Source: Pseudomonas fulva 12-X
Lineage (GTDB): Bacteria > Pseudomonadota > Gammaproteobacteria > Pseudomonadales > Pseudomonadaceae
NCBI RefSeq assembly: GCF_000213805.1
Contig: NC_015556.1
Span: 2,232,001 to 2,296,000, forward strand
Direction: 5' to 3'
DNA length: 64,000 nt
Shown here: positions 19,743 to 28,275 of the stretch, piece by piece
Position numbering within the stretch: the first letter of the stretch is position 1
Layout of the letters: each line of letters starts with the position of its first letter
Made by a program: the position numbers and the translations under genes
The notes under the pieces: model-generated
What the model saw: the letters and a program-made list of their open reading frames with translations, nothing else
What the model was told of the DNA's origin: nothing
The model's database searches: none

Positions 19743-20420
19743 TCAGGGCTTCTCGCCCTTGCTGCGGCGAATCTGCAGGTGCTCGAGGCAGGCGGGCAGC
19801 TCGGTGAGCTGGTCGATCACCGAGTGCGCGCCGATGCGGTAGAGCGAAAGCGTTGCCTCGGCGCGCAGACGGTCGCGTTGCGCGCCGTCGAGCAGTTGCC
19901 AGTCCGCCAAGGCATGGCCGGCCAGTGAGCCGCAGACGGCCAGGCCCACCGTCCACAAACCGGCGTTCAGGCCCGCCTGCACCAGGCGCGGCTCGCCGCT
20001 GACCAGTACGCAGCCTTCCAGACGCTCGATCTGCAGCGCCGCCAGGGCCTGCCAGCAGGCATCCGGTGCCGGCCAGGTGCGCTGTGTGCAGGCCGGGGAG
20101 GCCGCGAGCCAGTCGGGCAGGCGGCTGGCCAGTTTCTCGGTCAAACTTGGCGGCAGTTCGTCCAGCCAGGCGCAGGGTACCTGCTGCTCATGAAGGCTGC
20201 GCAGGGTGCTCAATGCGCCTGGGGTTGGCTCGGCGCAGCCTTCCAGCTCCAGGCTGCCGATCGTCTGACGTGCAGCACTGCCGCCTTCGCGCACCAGCGC
20301 CAGGTGTCGCTGGCCATTCAGCGATGCGCTGCGGGCGCCGAAGTCCACCAGGCAGCCGGACAGGCCGAACAGGATAGCCGTGAAGGAAGAAGTGGCGGCG
20401 CAAAACGCGGGCTGAGGCAT
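19743..20420 (-). CDS. HAD/phosphonatase-like protein lacking the nucleophile
   Basis: A 225-residue protein with the overall plan of phosphonoacetaldehyde hydrolase-like HAD proteins: strand 1 and loop ILFGLSGCLVDFGARS, then a helical cap and SGEPRLVQAGLNAGLWTVGLAV. In active enzymes motif I reads D-x-D/A; here the nucleophile position is Gly and the second position is Ser, and the acidic motif near SGEP is reduced. The protein is therefore probably not a phosphohydrolase. The start at 20420 is preferred because the AGGGA site is well spaced; 20429 is the alternative. Position next to DUF4404 and mlaA is conserved in the genus. Confidence 0.75.
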   Translation of the reverse strand: MPQPAFCAATSSFTAILFGLSGCLVDFGARSASLNGQRHLALVREGGSAARQTIGSLELEGCAEPTPGALSTLRSLHEQQVPCAWLDELPPSLTEKLASRLPDWLAASPACTQRTWPAPDACWQALAALQIERLEGCVLVSGEPRLVQAGLNAGLWTVGLAVCGSLAGHALADWQLLDGAQRDRLRAEATLSLYRIGAHSVIDQLTELPACLEHLQIRRSKGEKP

Positions 20421-20612
20421 GGCTGTCATTCCCTGGCGGTGGTCGCGCCCACCATGGCAAGGCAATGTGACAGTGGCGTGACAAGCCATCGGCCAGACAT
20501 GCGGTAGCGTGAAGCGCGTCCCAGGCGCCACGGCACGCTGCCTATTGCCGGCAGAGCGCTTTATACTACGGCGCTGCCGCCTGACAGGCTGCGCCCATAG
20601 CCTAGGAGAAAC

Positions 20613-21317
20613 ATGATGCGTTTGATTGGACCCGATTGGATCGCGAGCCTTGGTCGGATGCTGGCCTGCGCCGGTCTGATGGCGCTGCCGCTGGCAGGCC
20701 AGGCGGCAACGGAAGACCCCTGGGAGTCAGTCAACCGCCCCATCTTCCGCTTCAACGATGCTGTCGATACCTACGCCCTCAAGCCCCTCGCTCAGGGTTA
20801 TCGCAAGGTGACGCCGCAATTCGTCGAAACCGGCGTGCATAACGTGTTCCGCAACCTGTGGGAGGTCGGCAACCTGGCCAACAACCTGCTGCAGGGCAAG
20901 GTGCACGATGCGGGCGTGGATACCAGCCGTTTCCTGTTCAACACCACGCTGGGCGGTCTGGGTTTCTTCGACGTGGCTACTCGTATGGGCCTGCAGCGCA
21001 GCGATGAAGACTTCGGCCAGACCCTGGGTGTATGGGGCGTGGAAAGTGGTCCCTATGTGGTGCTGCCGCTGCTCGGTCCGAGCTCCCTGCGTGATGCGCC
21101 GGCCAGGATTCCGGATAGCTTTTTGACCGTGTATCCCTATATCGACCATGTGCCGACGCGCAACGTGGTGCGCGGCGTCAACGTAGTCGACACCCGCGCC
21201 AGCTTGCTGGATGCCGAGCGTATGGTCAGCGGCGACAAATACATCTTCATCCGTAATGCCTATCTGCAGAACCGCGAGTTCCGCGTGCGTGACGGCGATG
21301 TGGAAGATGATTTCTAG
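20613..21317 (+). CDS. mlaA: MlaA/VacJ family outer-membrane lipid asymmetry protein
   Basis: MlaA removes mislocalised phospholipids from the outer leaflet and hands them to periplasmic MlaC. The 234-residue product starts with a signal peptide ending AGQA before ATEDPWESVNRPIFRFND, the MlaA hallmark. Later segments FNTTLGGLGFFDVATRMGL and GPYVVLPLLGPSSLRD are strongly conserved in the family. There is no lipobox Cys, so this copy seems to be a plain periplasmic/outer-membrane protein, as in some pseudomonads. A TATACT box lies at 20562. Confidence 0.92.
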   Translation: MMRLIGPDWIASLGRMLACAGLMALPLAGQAATEDPWESVNRPIFRFNDAVDTYALKPLAQGYRKVTPQFVETGVHNVFRNLWEVGNLANNLLQGKVHDAGVDTSRFLFNTTLGGLGFFDVATRMGLQRSDEDFGQTLGVWGVESGPYVVLPLLGPSSLRDAPARIPDSFLTVYPYIDHVPTRNVVRGVNVVDTRASLLDAERMVSGDKYIFIRNAYLQNREFRVRDGDVEDDF

Positions 21318-21369
21318 GCAGCGGCCAGGCTGCTGCTTTTAGGAGGAGGGCCGGACGGCCCGAGAAAGG

Positions 21370-21394
21370 CGTGATGGAGGCAGGCTCCATCACG
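21370..21394. terminator. Hairpin between mlaA and PilZ gene
   Basis: A perfect 10-bp stem (CGTGATGGAG/CTCCATCACG) with a 5-base loop lies between the converging genes. The T run is weak, so it may be a terminator or just a processing/stability structure. Confidence 0.5.
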
Positions 21395-21406
21395 TTACCG
21401 CGTGTT

Positions 21407-21706
21407 TCAGTTCATCGAGGTGACGGCAAGGCCCAGCACTTGCCGGCCATCGTCCAGATCGGTCACGCGCACCACTTCCGCTTCGGTTTCCAGCCCCTTG
21501 AGTGAGTCGTGGGTAGACGGAATCAGCACGCTCACCTTGTCGCCGACCTTCGCCTGGCACTGCGCCTCGACCTGCATGCCGGTGCTCGACAAGTCCCGAC
21601 ACAGCGCTGGAACCGTCTGGCCGCCGTGAGTCAGCGTCACCTGGGTCTCCAGGCGCATGCGAATGTAATCGCGCTTTTCCGTGTAATCACGATCATTCTG
21701 GCTCAT
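21407..21706 (-). CDS. PilZ-domain protein
   Basis: A 99-residue single-domain PilZ protein. It has the c-di-GMP-binding motifs: RDYIRMRLE (the RxxxR element) near the N-terminus and DLSSTGMQVE (the D/NxSxxG element). It should thus bind c-di-GMP and change partner or conformation. The start at ATG 21706 gives a normal family length; the longer open frame upstream is antisense to rssB and is not used. It is divergent from rssB. Confidence 0.9.
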   Translation of the reverse strand: MSQNDRDYTEKRDYIRMRLETQVTLTHGGQTVPALCRDLSSTGMQVEAQCQAKVGDKVSVLIPSTHDSLKGLETEAEVVRVTDLDDGRQVLGLAVTSMN

Positions 21707-21916
21707 CAAGCTATCCTCATTGAAGGTCGGGGCTTTTGCTGCAGTTCTTATAACCCTCGGCCATTTAAGGTGTAAAGCCGCCCGGCGGCAACGGCGCCTG
21801 TTGAATCGCGCTGAGGATGGGAGTACCGTCTGCGCCTTGACGCGAACCGTGTACCCGCGCAGGTCGTTGGCTGCGTTTACGCTAACCATCCCCGGCGCAG
21901 TTTGCCTGGACACCCC

Positions 21917-23101
21917 ATGCACAAAACCAGTGCCACGTTGCTGCTGATCGATGACGACGAAGTCGTTCGCGCCAGCATTGCAGCCTACTTGGAAGACAGC
22001 GGCTTCAACATCCTGCTGGCCAGCAATGGCCTGCAAGGTCTCGAAGTGTTCGAGCGCGAGCGGCCCGATCTGGTCGTTTGCGATCTGCGCATGCCGCAGG
22101 TCGATGGCCTCGAACTGATCCGCCGTATCAGCGCCCTGGAATATTCCGCGCCGATCATCGTGGTTTCCGGCGCCGGCGTGATGACCGATGTGGTCGAAGC
22201 GCTGCGCCTGGGCGCTGCCGACTATCTGATCAAGCCCTTGGAAGACCTGGCCGTGCTCGAGCACTCGGTGCGCCGCGCGCTGGATCGCGTGCATCTGCGC
22301 CAGGAGAACGAGCGCTACCGCGAGAAGCTGGAAGCCGCCAACCGCGAGCTGCAGGCCAGCCTGCATCTTTTACAGGAAGACCAGAACGCCGGGCGCCAGG
22401 TGCAGATGAACATGCTGCCGGTTACGCCCTGGGAAGACGAGGGGCTGTCGTTCGCCCACCAGATCATTCCATCACTGTATCTCTCCGGTGACTTCGTCGA
22501 CTACTTCCGGGTCGACGAGCGTCGCGTGGCCTTCTACCTGGCGGACGTATCCGGCCATGGCGCCTCGTCGGCCTTCGTCACCGTGCTGCTCAAGTTCATG
22601 ACCACGCGCCTGCTCTACGAGTCGCGGCGCAACGGCATGCTGCCCGAATTCAAACCCTCGGACGTGCTCAGCCACATCAACCGTGGGCTGATCAACTGCA
22701 AGCTGGGCAAGCATGTGACCATGCTCGGCGGCGTGATCGACGAAGAATCCAACCGGTTGACCTACAGCATCGGCGGTCACTTGCCGCTGCCGGTGATGTA
22801 CACCGGTGACAAGGCCTATTACCTGGAAGGCCGCGGTCTGCCGGTCGGCCTGTTCAAGGAAGCCGACTACAACGATCTGGAGATCGAGCTTCCCGAATCA
22901 TTCAGCCTGACCCTGTTGTCCGACGGCATCCTCGACTTGCTCGACGGCGACAACCTTCAGGAAAAAGAAGCCCTGCTGCCCAAACTGGTCAGCGAGGCAG
23001 GTGGAACCCTGGATGGGTTGCGTAGCGTGTTTGGACTGGCCAATCTGGCGGAGATGCCGGATGATATCGCCTTGCTGGTGTTAAGCAGGAACCTTGCATG
23101 A
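21917..23101 (+). CDS. rssB: RssB-type response regulator with PP2C-like phosphatase domain
   Basis: A 394-residue protein with an N-terminal receiver (IDDDEVVRASI, phosphorylatable Asp in DLVVCDLRMPQVDG, Lys in DYLIKPLED), a coiled-coil linker at about residues 130-165 and a PPM/SpoIIE-type phosphatase domain. The metal-binding motifs look intact (SGDFVDYF, LADVSGHGASS, LLSDGILDLL, PDDIALLVL), unlike the degenerate domain of E. coli RssB. In Pseudomonas this protein and the next gene product control sigma factor RpoS. The start at 21917 is the first ATG before the receiver. The next gene overlaps it. Confidence 0.88.
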   Translation: MHKTSATLLLIDDDEVVRASIAAYLEDSGFNILLASNGLQGLEVFERERPDLVVCDLRMPQVDGLELIRRISALEYSAPIIVVSGAGVMTDVVEALRLGAADYLIKPLEDLAVLEHSVRRALDRVHLRQENERYREKLEAANRELQASLHLLQEDQNAGRQVQMNMLPVTPWEDEGLSFAHQIIPSLYLSGDFVDYFRVDERRVAFYLADVSGHGASSAFVTVLLKFMTTRLLYESRRNGMLPEFKPSDVLSHINRGLINCKLGKHVTMLGGVIDEESNRLTYSIGGHLPLPVMYTGDKAYYLEGRGLPVGLFKEADYNDLEIELPESFSLTLLSDGILDLLDGDNLQEKEALLPKLVSEAGGTLDGLRSVFGLANLAEMPDDIALLVLSRNLA

Positions 23102-23595
23102 ATCCTGGGATAAGCCCCGGTAGAATCCAGTTTGCCGAGCAGGATGGCACCTTCGTCCTGAAGTTCATCGGCGAAGTACGCCTGACCCTGTGTTCGGCCC
23201 TGGACGCCACGATCGAAAAGATTTTCACCGCGCTGAATTTCTCCGCCATCGTCATCGACCTGACGGAAACCCGCAGCATCGACAGCACCACCCTCGGGTT
23301 GCTGGCCAAGCTGTCGATTCTGTCGCGCCAGAAGGTCGGCCTGCTGCCGACCGTGGTGACCACCCACGCCGACATCACCCGACTGTTGCAGTCCATGGGG
23401 TTCGATCAGGTGTTCAACATCATCGACCAGCCCTACGAGTGCCCGGAGTGCCTGGCCGACCTGCCGTCACAGGATCAGTCCGAAGACGTGGTGCGCGCCC
23501 ATGTGCTGGAAGCGCACCGCATTCTGATGGGCCTCAACGAGTCGAACCGCGCGGCCTTCCATGACCTGGTCAGTGCCCTCGAACAGCATCCCTGA
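23098..23595 (+). CDS. rssC: RssC-type STAS anti-sigma-factor antagonist
   Basis: A 165-residue protein with an N-terminal STAS domain (about residues 12-110). The conserved phosphorylatable Ser region is in DLTETRSIDSTTLGLLAKL. A C-terminal extension includes a CPECL Cys pair. It is the expected substrate of the RssB phosphatase and is coupled to it by a 4-base overlap. Together they form a partner-switching module acting on RpoS stability or activity. A very strong terminator follows. Confidence 0.88.
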   Translation: MNPGISPGRIQFAEQDGTFVLKFIGEVRLTLCSALDATIEKIFTALNFSAIVIDLTETRSIDSTTLGLLAKLSILSRQKVGLLPTVVTTHADITRLLQSMGFDQVFNIIDQPYECPECLADLPSQDQSEDVVRAHVLEAHRILMGLNESNRAAFHDLVSALEQHP

Positions 23596-23606
23596 ATCCC
23601 GGCCAT

Positions 23607-23645
23607 AAAAAACGGGGCGCCGACATAATCGGCGCCCCGTTTTTC
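23607..23645. terminator. Bidirectional rho-independent terminator
   Basis: A 14-bp GC-rich stem (ACGGGGCGCCGA/TCGGCGCCCCGT) flanked by A and T runs lies between rssC and the converging tal gene. Confidence 0.95.
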
Positions 23646-23655
23646 GTTTTCAGCC

Positions 23656-24582
23656 TCAGCTGTTGGCGGCGAGCAGCTTTTCCAGCTTTTCCTGGTCGCG
23701 AGCGAACTGGCGGATGCCTTCGGCGAGTTTCTCGGTGGCCATGGCGTCTTCGTTCATGCCCCAGCGGAACTGGCTCTCGCTGATGCGTGCTTCGCTCTGC
23801 CCGGAGACTTCAGTGTTGAGCTTGCGCTCCAGCGGGCCATTGTCTTCGGCCAGCTGCTGCAGTAGTTCGGGGCTGATGGTCAGGCGGTCGCAGCCGGCCA
23901 GCTGTTCGATCTGACCGACGTTGCGGAAGCTCGCGCCCATCACCACGGTCTTGTGGCCCTGGGCCTTGTAGTAGTCGTAGATGCGCGTCACGGACTGCAC
24001 GCCCGGATCTTCGGCGCCGACATAGTCACGGCCTTCGGCCTTCTTGTACCAGTCATAGATGCGGCCCACGAACGGTGAGATCAGGAAGGCGCCGGCATCG
24101 GCGCAGGCGCGCGCCTGGGCGAAGGAGAACAGCAGGGTCAGGTTGGTCTGCACGCCAGATTTTTCCAGCTGCTCGGCGGCGCGAATGCCTTCCCAGGTCG
24201 AGGCGATCTTGATCAGGATGCGCTCGCGGCTCACGCCGGCTTCTTCATACAGCTCGACCAGGCGCTTGGCGCGATTGAGCGTCGCCTGAGTGTCGAAGGA
24301 CAGACGAGCATCCACTTCGGTGGAAATGCGCCCAGGGATTACCTGGAGGATTTCCCGGCCCACGGTGACGCCAAAACGGTCGCTGGCCAGGTCGACGTCG
24401 CCCTTGCTCGCCGCCACGGCCTGCTTGAGCAGCTCTGCGTAGCGGGGCAGCGCGGCTGCCTTGAGCAGCAACGAGGGGTTGGTGGTGGCATCCACCGGCT
24501 TGAGACGGGCTATGGCGTCGATGTCGCCGGTGTCGGCAACCACGGTGGTGAACTGCTTGAGTTGATCCAGCTTGGAGGTCAT
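23656..24582 (-). CDS. tal: Transaldolase
   Basis: Transaldolase exchanges dihydroxyacetone units between sugar phosphates in the pentose phosphate pathway. The 308-residue protein is of the classical TalB length. Signatures are [13 protein letters not shown] near the N-terminus, the Schiff-base Lys in [13 protein letters not shown] and the downstream [11 protein letters not shown]. It lies between rssC and dusA, the usual Pseudomonas position. The start at ATG 24582 matches the family. Confidence 0.96.
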   Translation of the reverse strand: MTSKLDQLKQFTTVVADTGDIDAIARLKPVDATTNPSLLLKAAALPRYAELLKQAVAASKGDVDLASDRFGVTVGREILQVIPGRISTEVDARLSFDTQATLNRAKRLVELYEEAGVSRERILIKIASTWEGIRAAEQLEKSGVQTNLTLLFSFAQARACADAGAFLISPFVGRIYDWYKKAEGRDYVGAEDPGVQSVTRIYDYYKAQGHKTVVMGASFRNVGQIEQLAGCDRLTISPELLQQLAEDNGPLERKLNTEVSGQSEARISESQFRWGMNEDAMATEKLAEGIRQFARDQEKLEKLLAANS

Positions 24583-24673
24583 GGCACGGCCTTGTCGATT
24601 CGGGTGCCAAGACCTTACCTGAGCCTCAGTTGGCGCTCAACTGCTGGCACGGCCGCTGATCAGCCGCGCCCGC

Positions 24674-25678
24674 TCAGCGGCCGTGCAGTATCTGCGCCGC
24701 CTGGTCGAAAATGGCCAGCGGATCGGTGCTCTTGTGGATGTCCGCCGAGAGCAGCTGGCGAAAGCGGCGGGCGCCCGGAAAGCCTTGGGCCAGGCCAAGC
24801 ATATGGCGCGTGACGTGGTGCATCAGCCCGCCGGCGGCCATGTGTCGTTCGATATAGGGGCGCATGGCGAGCATCGCCTCGTGACGGCTGACCGGCGTGT
24901 TCGTGCTGGCGAACAGTTGCTGGTCGACCTCGGCCAGCAGGTACGGGTTGTGGTACGCCTCGCGGCCGAGCATCACGCCGTCGAAGGTGTGCAGGTGCTC
25001 CTGGCAGGCCTCCAGAGTCTTGATGCCGCCGTTGAGAATCAGCTCAAGGTCCGCAAAGTCCTGCTTGAGCTGGGCGGCGATGTCGTAGCGCAGCGGTGGA
25101 ATCTCACGGTTTTCCTTGGGCGACAGGCCCGACAGGATGGCGATGCGCGCATGCACCGTGAAACTGCGGCAGCCGGCATCGCGCACCTGGCCGACGAAAT
25201 CGCAAAGCTCTGCGTAGCTGTCGCGCCCATCGATGCCGATGCGGTGTTTTACGGTCACTGGGATGCTCACCGCATCACCCATGGCTTTCACACAGTCAGC
25301 CACCAGCGCCGGATGCGCCATCAGGCAGGCGCCGATCATGTTGTTCTGCACCCGATCACTGGGGCAGCCAACGTTGAGGTTCACCTCGTCGTAACCGGCC
25401 TGCTCGGCAAGGCGTGCGCAGGCGGCCAGTTCGGCGGGATTGCTGCCGCCCAGCTGTAGCGCGACGGGATGTTCACTCTGGTCGTAGTGCAGGAAACGCG
25501 CGGTATCGCCATGCAGCAACGCCCCGGTGGTGACCATCTCCGTGTACAGCAGCGCGTGCTGCGACAACTGACGCAGGAAATAACGGCAATGGTGGTCAGT
25601 CCAGTCCATCATCGGTGCAACAGAGAATTTTCGAGAGAGCACAGGGCCCGTGCTTTCTGGCTTTGACGTCTCTATCAT
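24674..25678 (-). CDS. dusA: tRNA-dihydrouridine(20/20a) synthase DusA, 5' end altered by insertion
   Basis: DusA reduces U20/U20a of tRNA using FMN and NADPH. The catalytic Cys is in NLNVGCPSDRVQNNMIGACLM, the FMN-binding SVAPMMDWTDHHCRYFLRQL opens the barrel, and length (334 residues) is normal. The gene is directly interrupted upstream by an integrase gene pointing away. The first 14 or so residues (MIETSKPESTGP) do not resemble the usual Pseudomonas N-terminus and are probably supplied by the inserted element, along with a new ribosome site (GGAGA) and promoter. The gene therefore looks functional despite the insertion. Confidence 0.95.
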   Translation of the reverse strand: MIETSKPESTGPVLSRKFSVAPMMDWTDHHCRYFLRQLSQHALLYTEMVTTGALLHGDTARFLHYDQSEHPVALQLGGSNPAELAACARLAEQAGYDEVNLNVGCPSDRVQNNMIGACLMAHPALVADCVKAMGDAVSIPVTVKHRIGIDGRDSYAELCDFVGQVRDAGCRSFTVHARIAILSGLSPKENREIPPLRYDIAAQLKQDFADLELILNGGIKTLEACQEHLHTFDGVMLGREAYHNPYLLAEVDQQLFASTNTPVSRHEAMLAMRPYIERHMAAGGLMHHVTRHMLGLAQGFPGARRFRQLLSADIHKSTDPLAIFDQAAQILHGR

Positions 25679-25690
25679 GGGTTCTCCGGG
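25600..25690. other. Left junction (attL) of the element inside the dusA 5' end
   Basis: Integrases of this type are known to target the 5' end of dusA. Normal dusA similarity begins around the codons for FSVAPMMDWTD (about 25595-25630), while sequence to the right belongs to the element. The exact crossover cannot be fixed without an empty site or the matching right junction, and I found no second copy in the window. Confidence 0.6.
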
Positions 25691-25742
25691 ATGTGTGTCG
25701 CCAACGCATTTTCGGGTGTTTACGGGGCTTTTTTAGGCTCTG

Positions 25743-25780
25743 GTGGTACGGCGTACCACTTGATATCTTCCTTGTACCAC
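25743..25780. promoter_or_regulatory. Palindrome and half-site upstream of the integrase
   Basis: GTGGTAC-GGC-GTACCAC (25743-25759) is a perfect 7-bp inverted repeat, and a third GTACCAC copy follows at 25774-25780. The cluster lies between attL and the integrase start, a likely place for an integrase arm site, an excisionase site or a regulator operator. Confidence 0.4.
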
Positions 25781-25800
25781 CGGGAAAAGGAGGTGCCACC

Positions 25801-26946
25801 TTGGCAACGATCAGAGGGCGCAAGCGTGCTGACGGCACGATGAGCTACACCGCTCAGATACGAATCAAAAAGAATGGCGCGCAAGTTTACACGGAGAGCC
25901 AAACATTCGCCCGCAAGAAGGCCGCTGAAGCTTGGGCAAAACGGCGCGAAACGGAGCTCAGCGAGCCAGGTGCACTGGTGCGAGCTAAAACGCCGAAGGC
26001 GCAGCTCAAGGATGTGATAGCGCAGTACCTCGCGGAGGTTGGCAAGGCACAGCCGCTTGGGATTACGAAAGAACAGACCCTGGAGCGTATCGCTAACTCG
26101 TATCTCGGCCAGATGGCCCCTGTCGAGTTAACTAGCCAGGTGCTAGTGGACTTCGCCTTGTGGCGTATGAGCAAGGAAGGGGGGGCAGTGAAGCCTCAAA
26201 CCGTTGGCAATGATCTGGCCCACCTTGGCGCAGTGCTCACCGTTGCGCGGCCAGCATGGGGTCATGATGTGAACCCAGCGGCAATGGGTGATGCGCGGCA
26301 AGTTCTCAAGAAGTTGGGGTACAAGCTGGTCAGCCGCGAGCGTGACAGGCGTGTTACTCCTGATGAATTAGGGCTATTGCTCACACTCTTTAGCGAGGTG
26401 ATTAAGGTACGACCCCTTTCGGTGCACATGCCGAAGATCGTGCTATTCGCGTTTTACTCAACCCGCCGGCAGGAAGAGGTCATTAGGATCCGTTGGGACG
26501 ACCTTGATGAAAAGCGTCAGGCTGTTCTTGTCCGGGATATGAAGAACCCTGGCAACAAGTGGGGGAACGACACCTGGTGCCATCTGCCCGATGAAGCCTG
26601 GGCGATCATCCAGAGTATGCCCCGAGTTTATGAGGAAATATTCCCCTGGACGGTTGACGCCATACAAGGGGCGTGGGCGAGGGCGTATAAGCGCTCAGGT
26701 ATCAAAGATCTGCGATTTCATGACTTACGGCATGCTGGGGTTAGCCGGCTTTTCGAGATGGATTGGGATATTCCTCGCGTCGCTAGCGTTTCTGGGCATC
26801 GGGATTGGAATTCGCTCAGGCGGTACACCCACCTACATGGGCGTGGTGATTTGTTCGCTAACTGGGATTGGCTGCCGAAGGTACTGGCAATGCCGGTGAC
26901 CTTCGGGGCCACTGTCGCGAAGAACAAGCGCCAGTCAGGCACATAG
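25801..26946 (+). CDS. int: dusA-type site-specific tyrosine recombinase (integrase)
   Basis: A 381-residue tyrosine recombinase predicted to integrate and excise the element at dusA. The N-terminus ATIRGRKRADGTMSYTAQIR is the DUF4102-lacking Arm-binding form seen in dusA integrases. The catalytic set is visible: Arg in YSTRRQEEVIRIRWDD, HDLRH, and GHRDWNSLRRYTHL with the Tyr nucleophile. The chosen start is TTG 25801, which has an excellent AAGGAGGTG ribosome site and the expected N-terminus; an open frame upstream to 25615 lies within the dusA junction and is not credible. It converges with a prtN-like gene and overlaps it by 12 bp. Confidence 0.92.
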   Translation: MATIRGRKRADGTMSYTAQIRIKKNGAQVYTESQTFARKKAAEAWAKRRETELSEPGALVRAKTPKAQLKDVIAQYLAEVGKAQPLGITKEQTLERIANSYLGQMAPVELTSQVLVDFALWRMSKEGGAVKPQTVGNDLAHLGAVLTVARPAWGHDVNPAAMGDARQVLKKLGYKLVSRERDRRVTPDELGLLLTLFSEVIKVRPLSVHMPKIVLFAFYSTRRQEEVIRIRWDDLDEKRQAVLVRDMKNPGNKWGNDTWCHLPDEAWAIIQSMPRVYEEIFPWTVDAIQGAWARAYKRSGIKDLRFHDLRHAGVSRLFEMDWDIPRVASVSGHRDWNSLRRYTHLHGRGDLFANWDWLPKVLAMPVTFGATVAKNKRQSGT

Positions 26947-27195
26947 CTGATTGCATTCCTTGATCGCAGCCGCGCGCTGTTCGTCGAGGTAGGCCGCCAA
27001 ATCTTGCAGATGAATGCCCTTGGCGCTTTTTTGGCTACTTTCCATCCGAGTGATTGGGATTTTGATCTGCCCGGCCAACGCCTTGCGCTGAAACATGTCT
27101 GGGGTGAGGTGAGTAAAGTAGTCACGGCACACTTGGCCCAGTGGGATTATGACCTGCCCGTTGTACTGGGCCATTAGCAGAAATAGGGTATTCAT
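26935..27195 (-). CDS. PrtN-family pyocin activator-like protein
   Basis: An 86-residue protein of the PrtN family: MNTLFLLMAQYNGQVIIPLGQVCRDYF at the start and SSQKSAKGIHLQDLAAYLDEQRAAA at the end are diagnostic. PrtN activates pyocin genes in P. aeruginosa; family members also sit beside dusA-type integrases in phages and islands, where they may control excision or integrase expression. It overlaps the preceding small gene by ATGA and the integrase 3' end by 12 bp in the opposite direction. Confidence 0.85.
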   Translation of the reverse strand: MNTLFLLMAQYNGQVIIPLGQVCRDYFTHLTPDMFQRKALAGQIKIPITRMESSQKSAKGIHLQDLAAYLDEQRAAAIKECNQLCA

Positions 27196-27575
27196 CTGCC
27201 TTTCACCTTGCTGCGCTGCTTGCGTGTGCGACCGTGGATGGTCGGTAGCCAGCTTGTGAAAGCTTTGACGGCATAGATCTCGTCGGGCCTAGTTTGCCAG
27301 AGGACCCGCCTGCTCTCGGCCAGCATGCCTCCGTCCAGGTTAGGGATCGAACAGGATTGATATTCTGGACCAACCAGACCGGTTTCCCAGTAGCGTCGAT
27401 GAGCCACCGAGTTGGGCGTCGCGGTTTGATTGTTGTACTCGCTTATAGGATGACTGCAGGTTCTGTTGAATTTTGAGCGACACCTACCGAGATAGGTGAC
27501 GTGCGAAAAGACTCGTAGGTTTTGGTGTCGACAGCTGATCCAGCCTGCAGCTGTTTGTTCTGACAATGCGGGCAT
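27192..27575 (-). CDS. Hypothetical protein coupled to the PrtN-like gene
   Basis: A 127-residue frame starting MPALSEQTAAGWISCRHQ, with a near-perfect AAGGAGG ribosome site 7-8 bases before ATG 27575 and an ATGA overlap with the prtN-like gene at its end. These two signs support translation. The sequence contains HRRYWETGLVGPEYQS and a basic C-terminus (GRTRKQRSKVKGR), which could bind nucleic acid. I do not recognise the family; the composition is a little irregular and it could be a degraded gene. The frame is open further upstream but without a good start. Confidence 0.45.
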   Translation of the reverse strand: MPALSEQTAAGWISCRHQNLRVFSHVTYLGRCRSKFNRTCSHPISEYNNQTATPNSVAHRRYWETGLVGPEYQSCSIPNLDGGMLAESRRVLWQTRPDEIYAVKAFTSWLPTIHGRTRKQRSKVKGR

Positions 27576-27972
27576 GAATATCGCCTCCTTGTTGGCCCTG
27601 ATCCGTATGGGAGATGCTGTCTGCTGACCGCTGGGCGAACAACGTGCTGGAGGGGGCTGCGGAGGGCTCGGCACAGGAGCAGGTTCAGATTGAGCTGAAG
27701 GGGTGGCTAGGCTATGAGATGAGAGGGATATCAGCTTTTGGGAGCTAGCGCCTATTACAAGGCTGGCCGGCTGCCTCCATGGCTGAGTGGGTATCCTTAA
27801 CCTAATGATATCGATGCATGCAGTCCGTAGAAATTCGGTAATCCTGGCGGATCGGTAGCAGTCTTTCGGGGAGGGCTACTAGCTAAGACGCCGGTACAAA
27901 GCTTCAAGGCGGAGAAGTCGGCACCCTGAGACCAAAGGGGCCGACGGTATTATCGAGCTACATACTTCAAAG
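27576..27972. other. Intergenic region, nothing recognised
   Basis: About 400 bp separate the small gene from higA. The frames here have no coding character that I can see and no clear hairpin with a T run. It presumably contains the promoter of the small gene/prtN pair. Confidence 0.4.
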
Positions 27973-28260
27973 CTAAGCAATTGCAGCAAAACGTTCGATC
28001 GGAGGCTGCCCGCGGTGTCTGGCTTGCCAGATGTCGTAATCGGCTTGTACGCCCAGCCAGGTGCGGGCACTGCCAATGCCGGCCAGTTCCAGCCGAACTG
28101 CGAGGTCAGGGCTGATCGGCGCATGGCCGTGCAGGACCCTTGAAAGTGATTCCCGAGCAAAACCGAGCCGACGGGCAAGTTCGGCAATGCTGATATCTAA
28201 CGCTGGTAGCACGTCCTCAAGCAGGGCTTCCCCAGGATGTGGCGGGTTGAACATGGTCAC
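27973..28260 (-). CDS. higA: HigA-type antitoxin
   Basis: A 95-residue XRE-type antitoxin. HPGEALLEDVLPALDISIAELARRLGFARESLSRVLHG is the HigA helix-turn-helix signature. It binds the toxin from the preceding gene and represses the operon. The order toxin then antitoxin, with 15 bp between them, is the higBA arrangement. On this element the pair would stabilise inheritance. The second Met (28254, MFNPPHPGE) is an equally common HigA start. Confidence 0.92.
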   Translation of the reverse strand: MTMFNPPHPGEALLEDVLPALDISIAELARRLGFARESLSRVLHGHAPISPDLAVRLELAGIGSARTWLGVQADYDIWQARHRGQPPIERFAAIA

Positions 28261-28275
28261 GGATAACCCTCCTGT

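Noticed and set aside
24683..25459. Plus-strand open frame over dusA
   Set aside because: Antisense to dusA motifs and without family similarity.
25615..25800. Extended integrase start within dusA
   Set aside because: It would begin inside the dusA coding region; TTG 25801 has the strong ribosome site and the family N-terminus.
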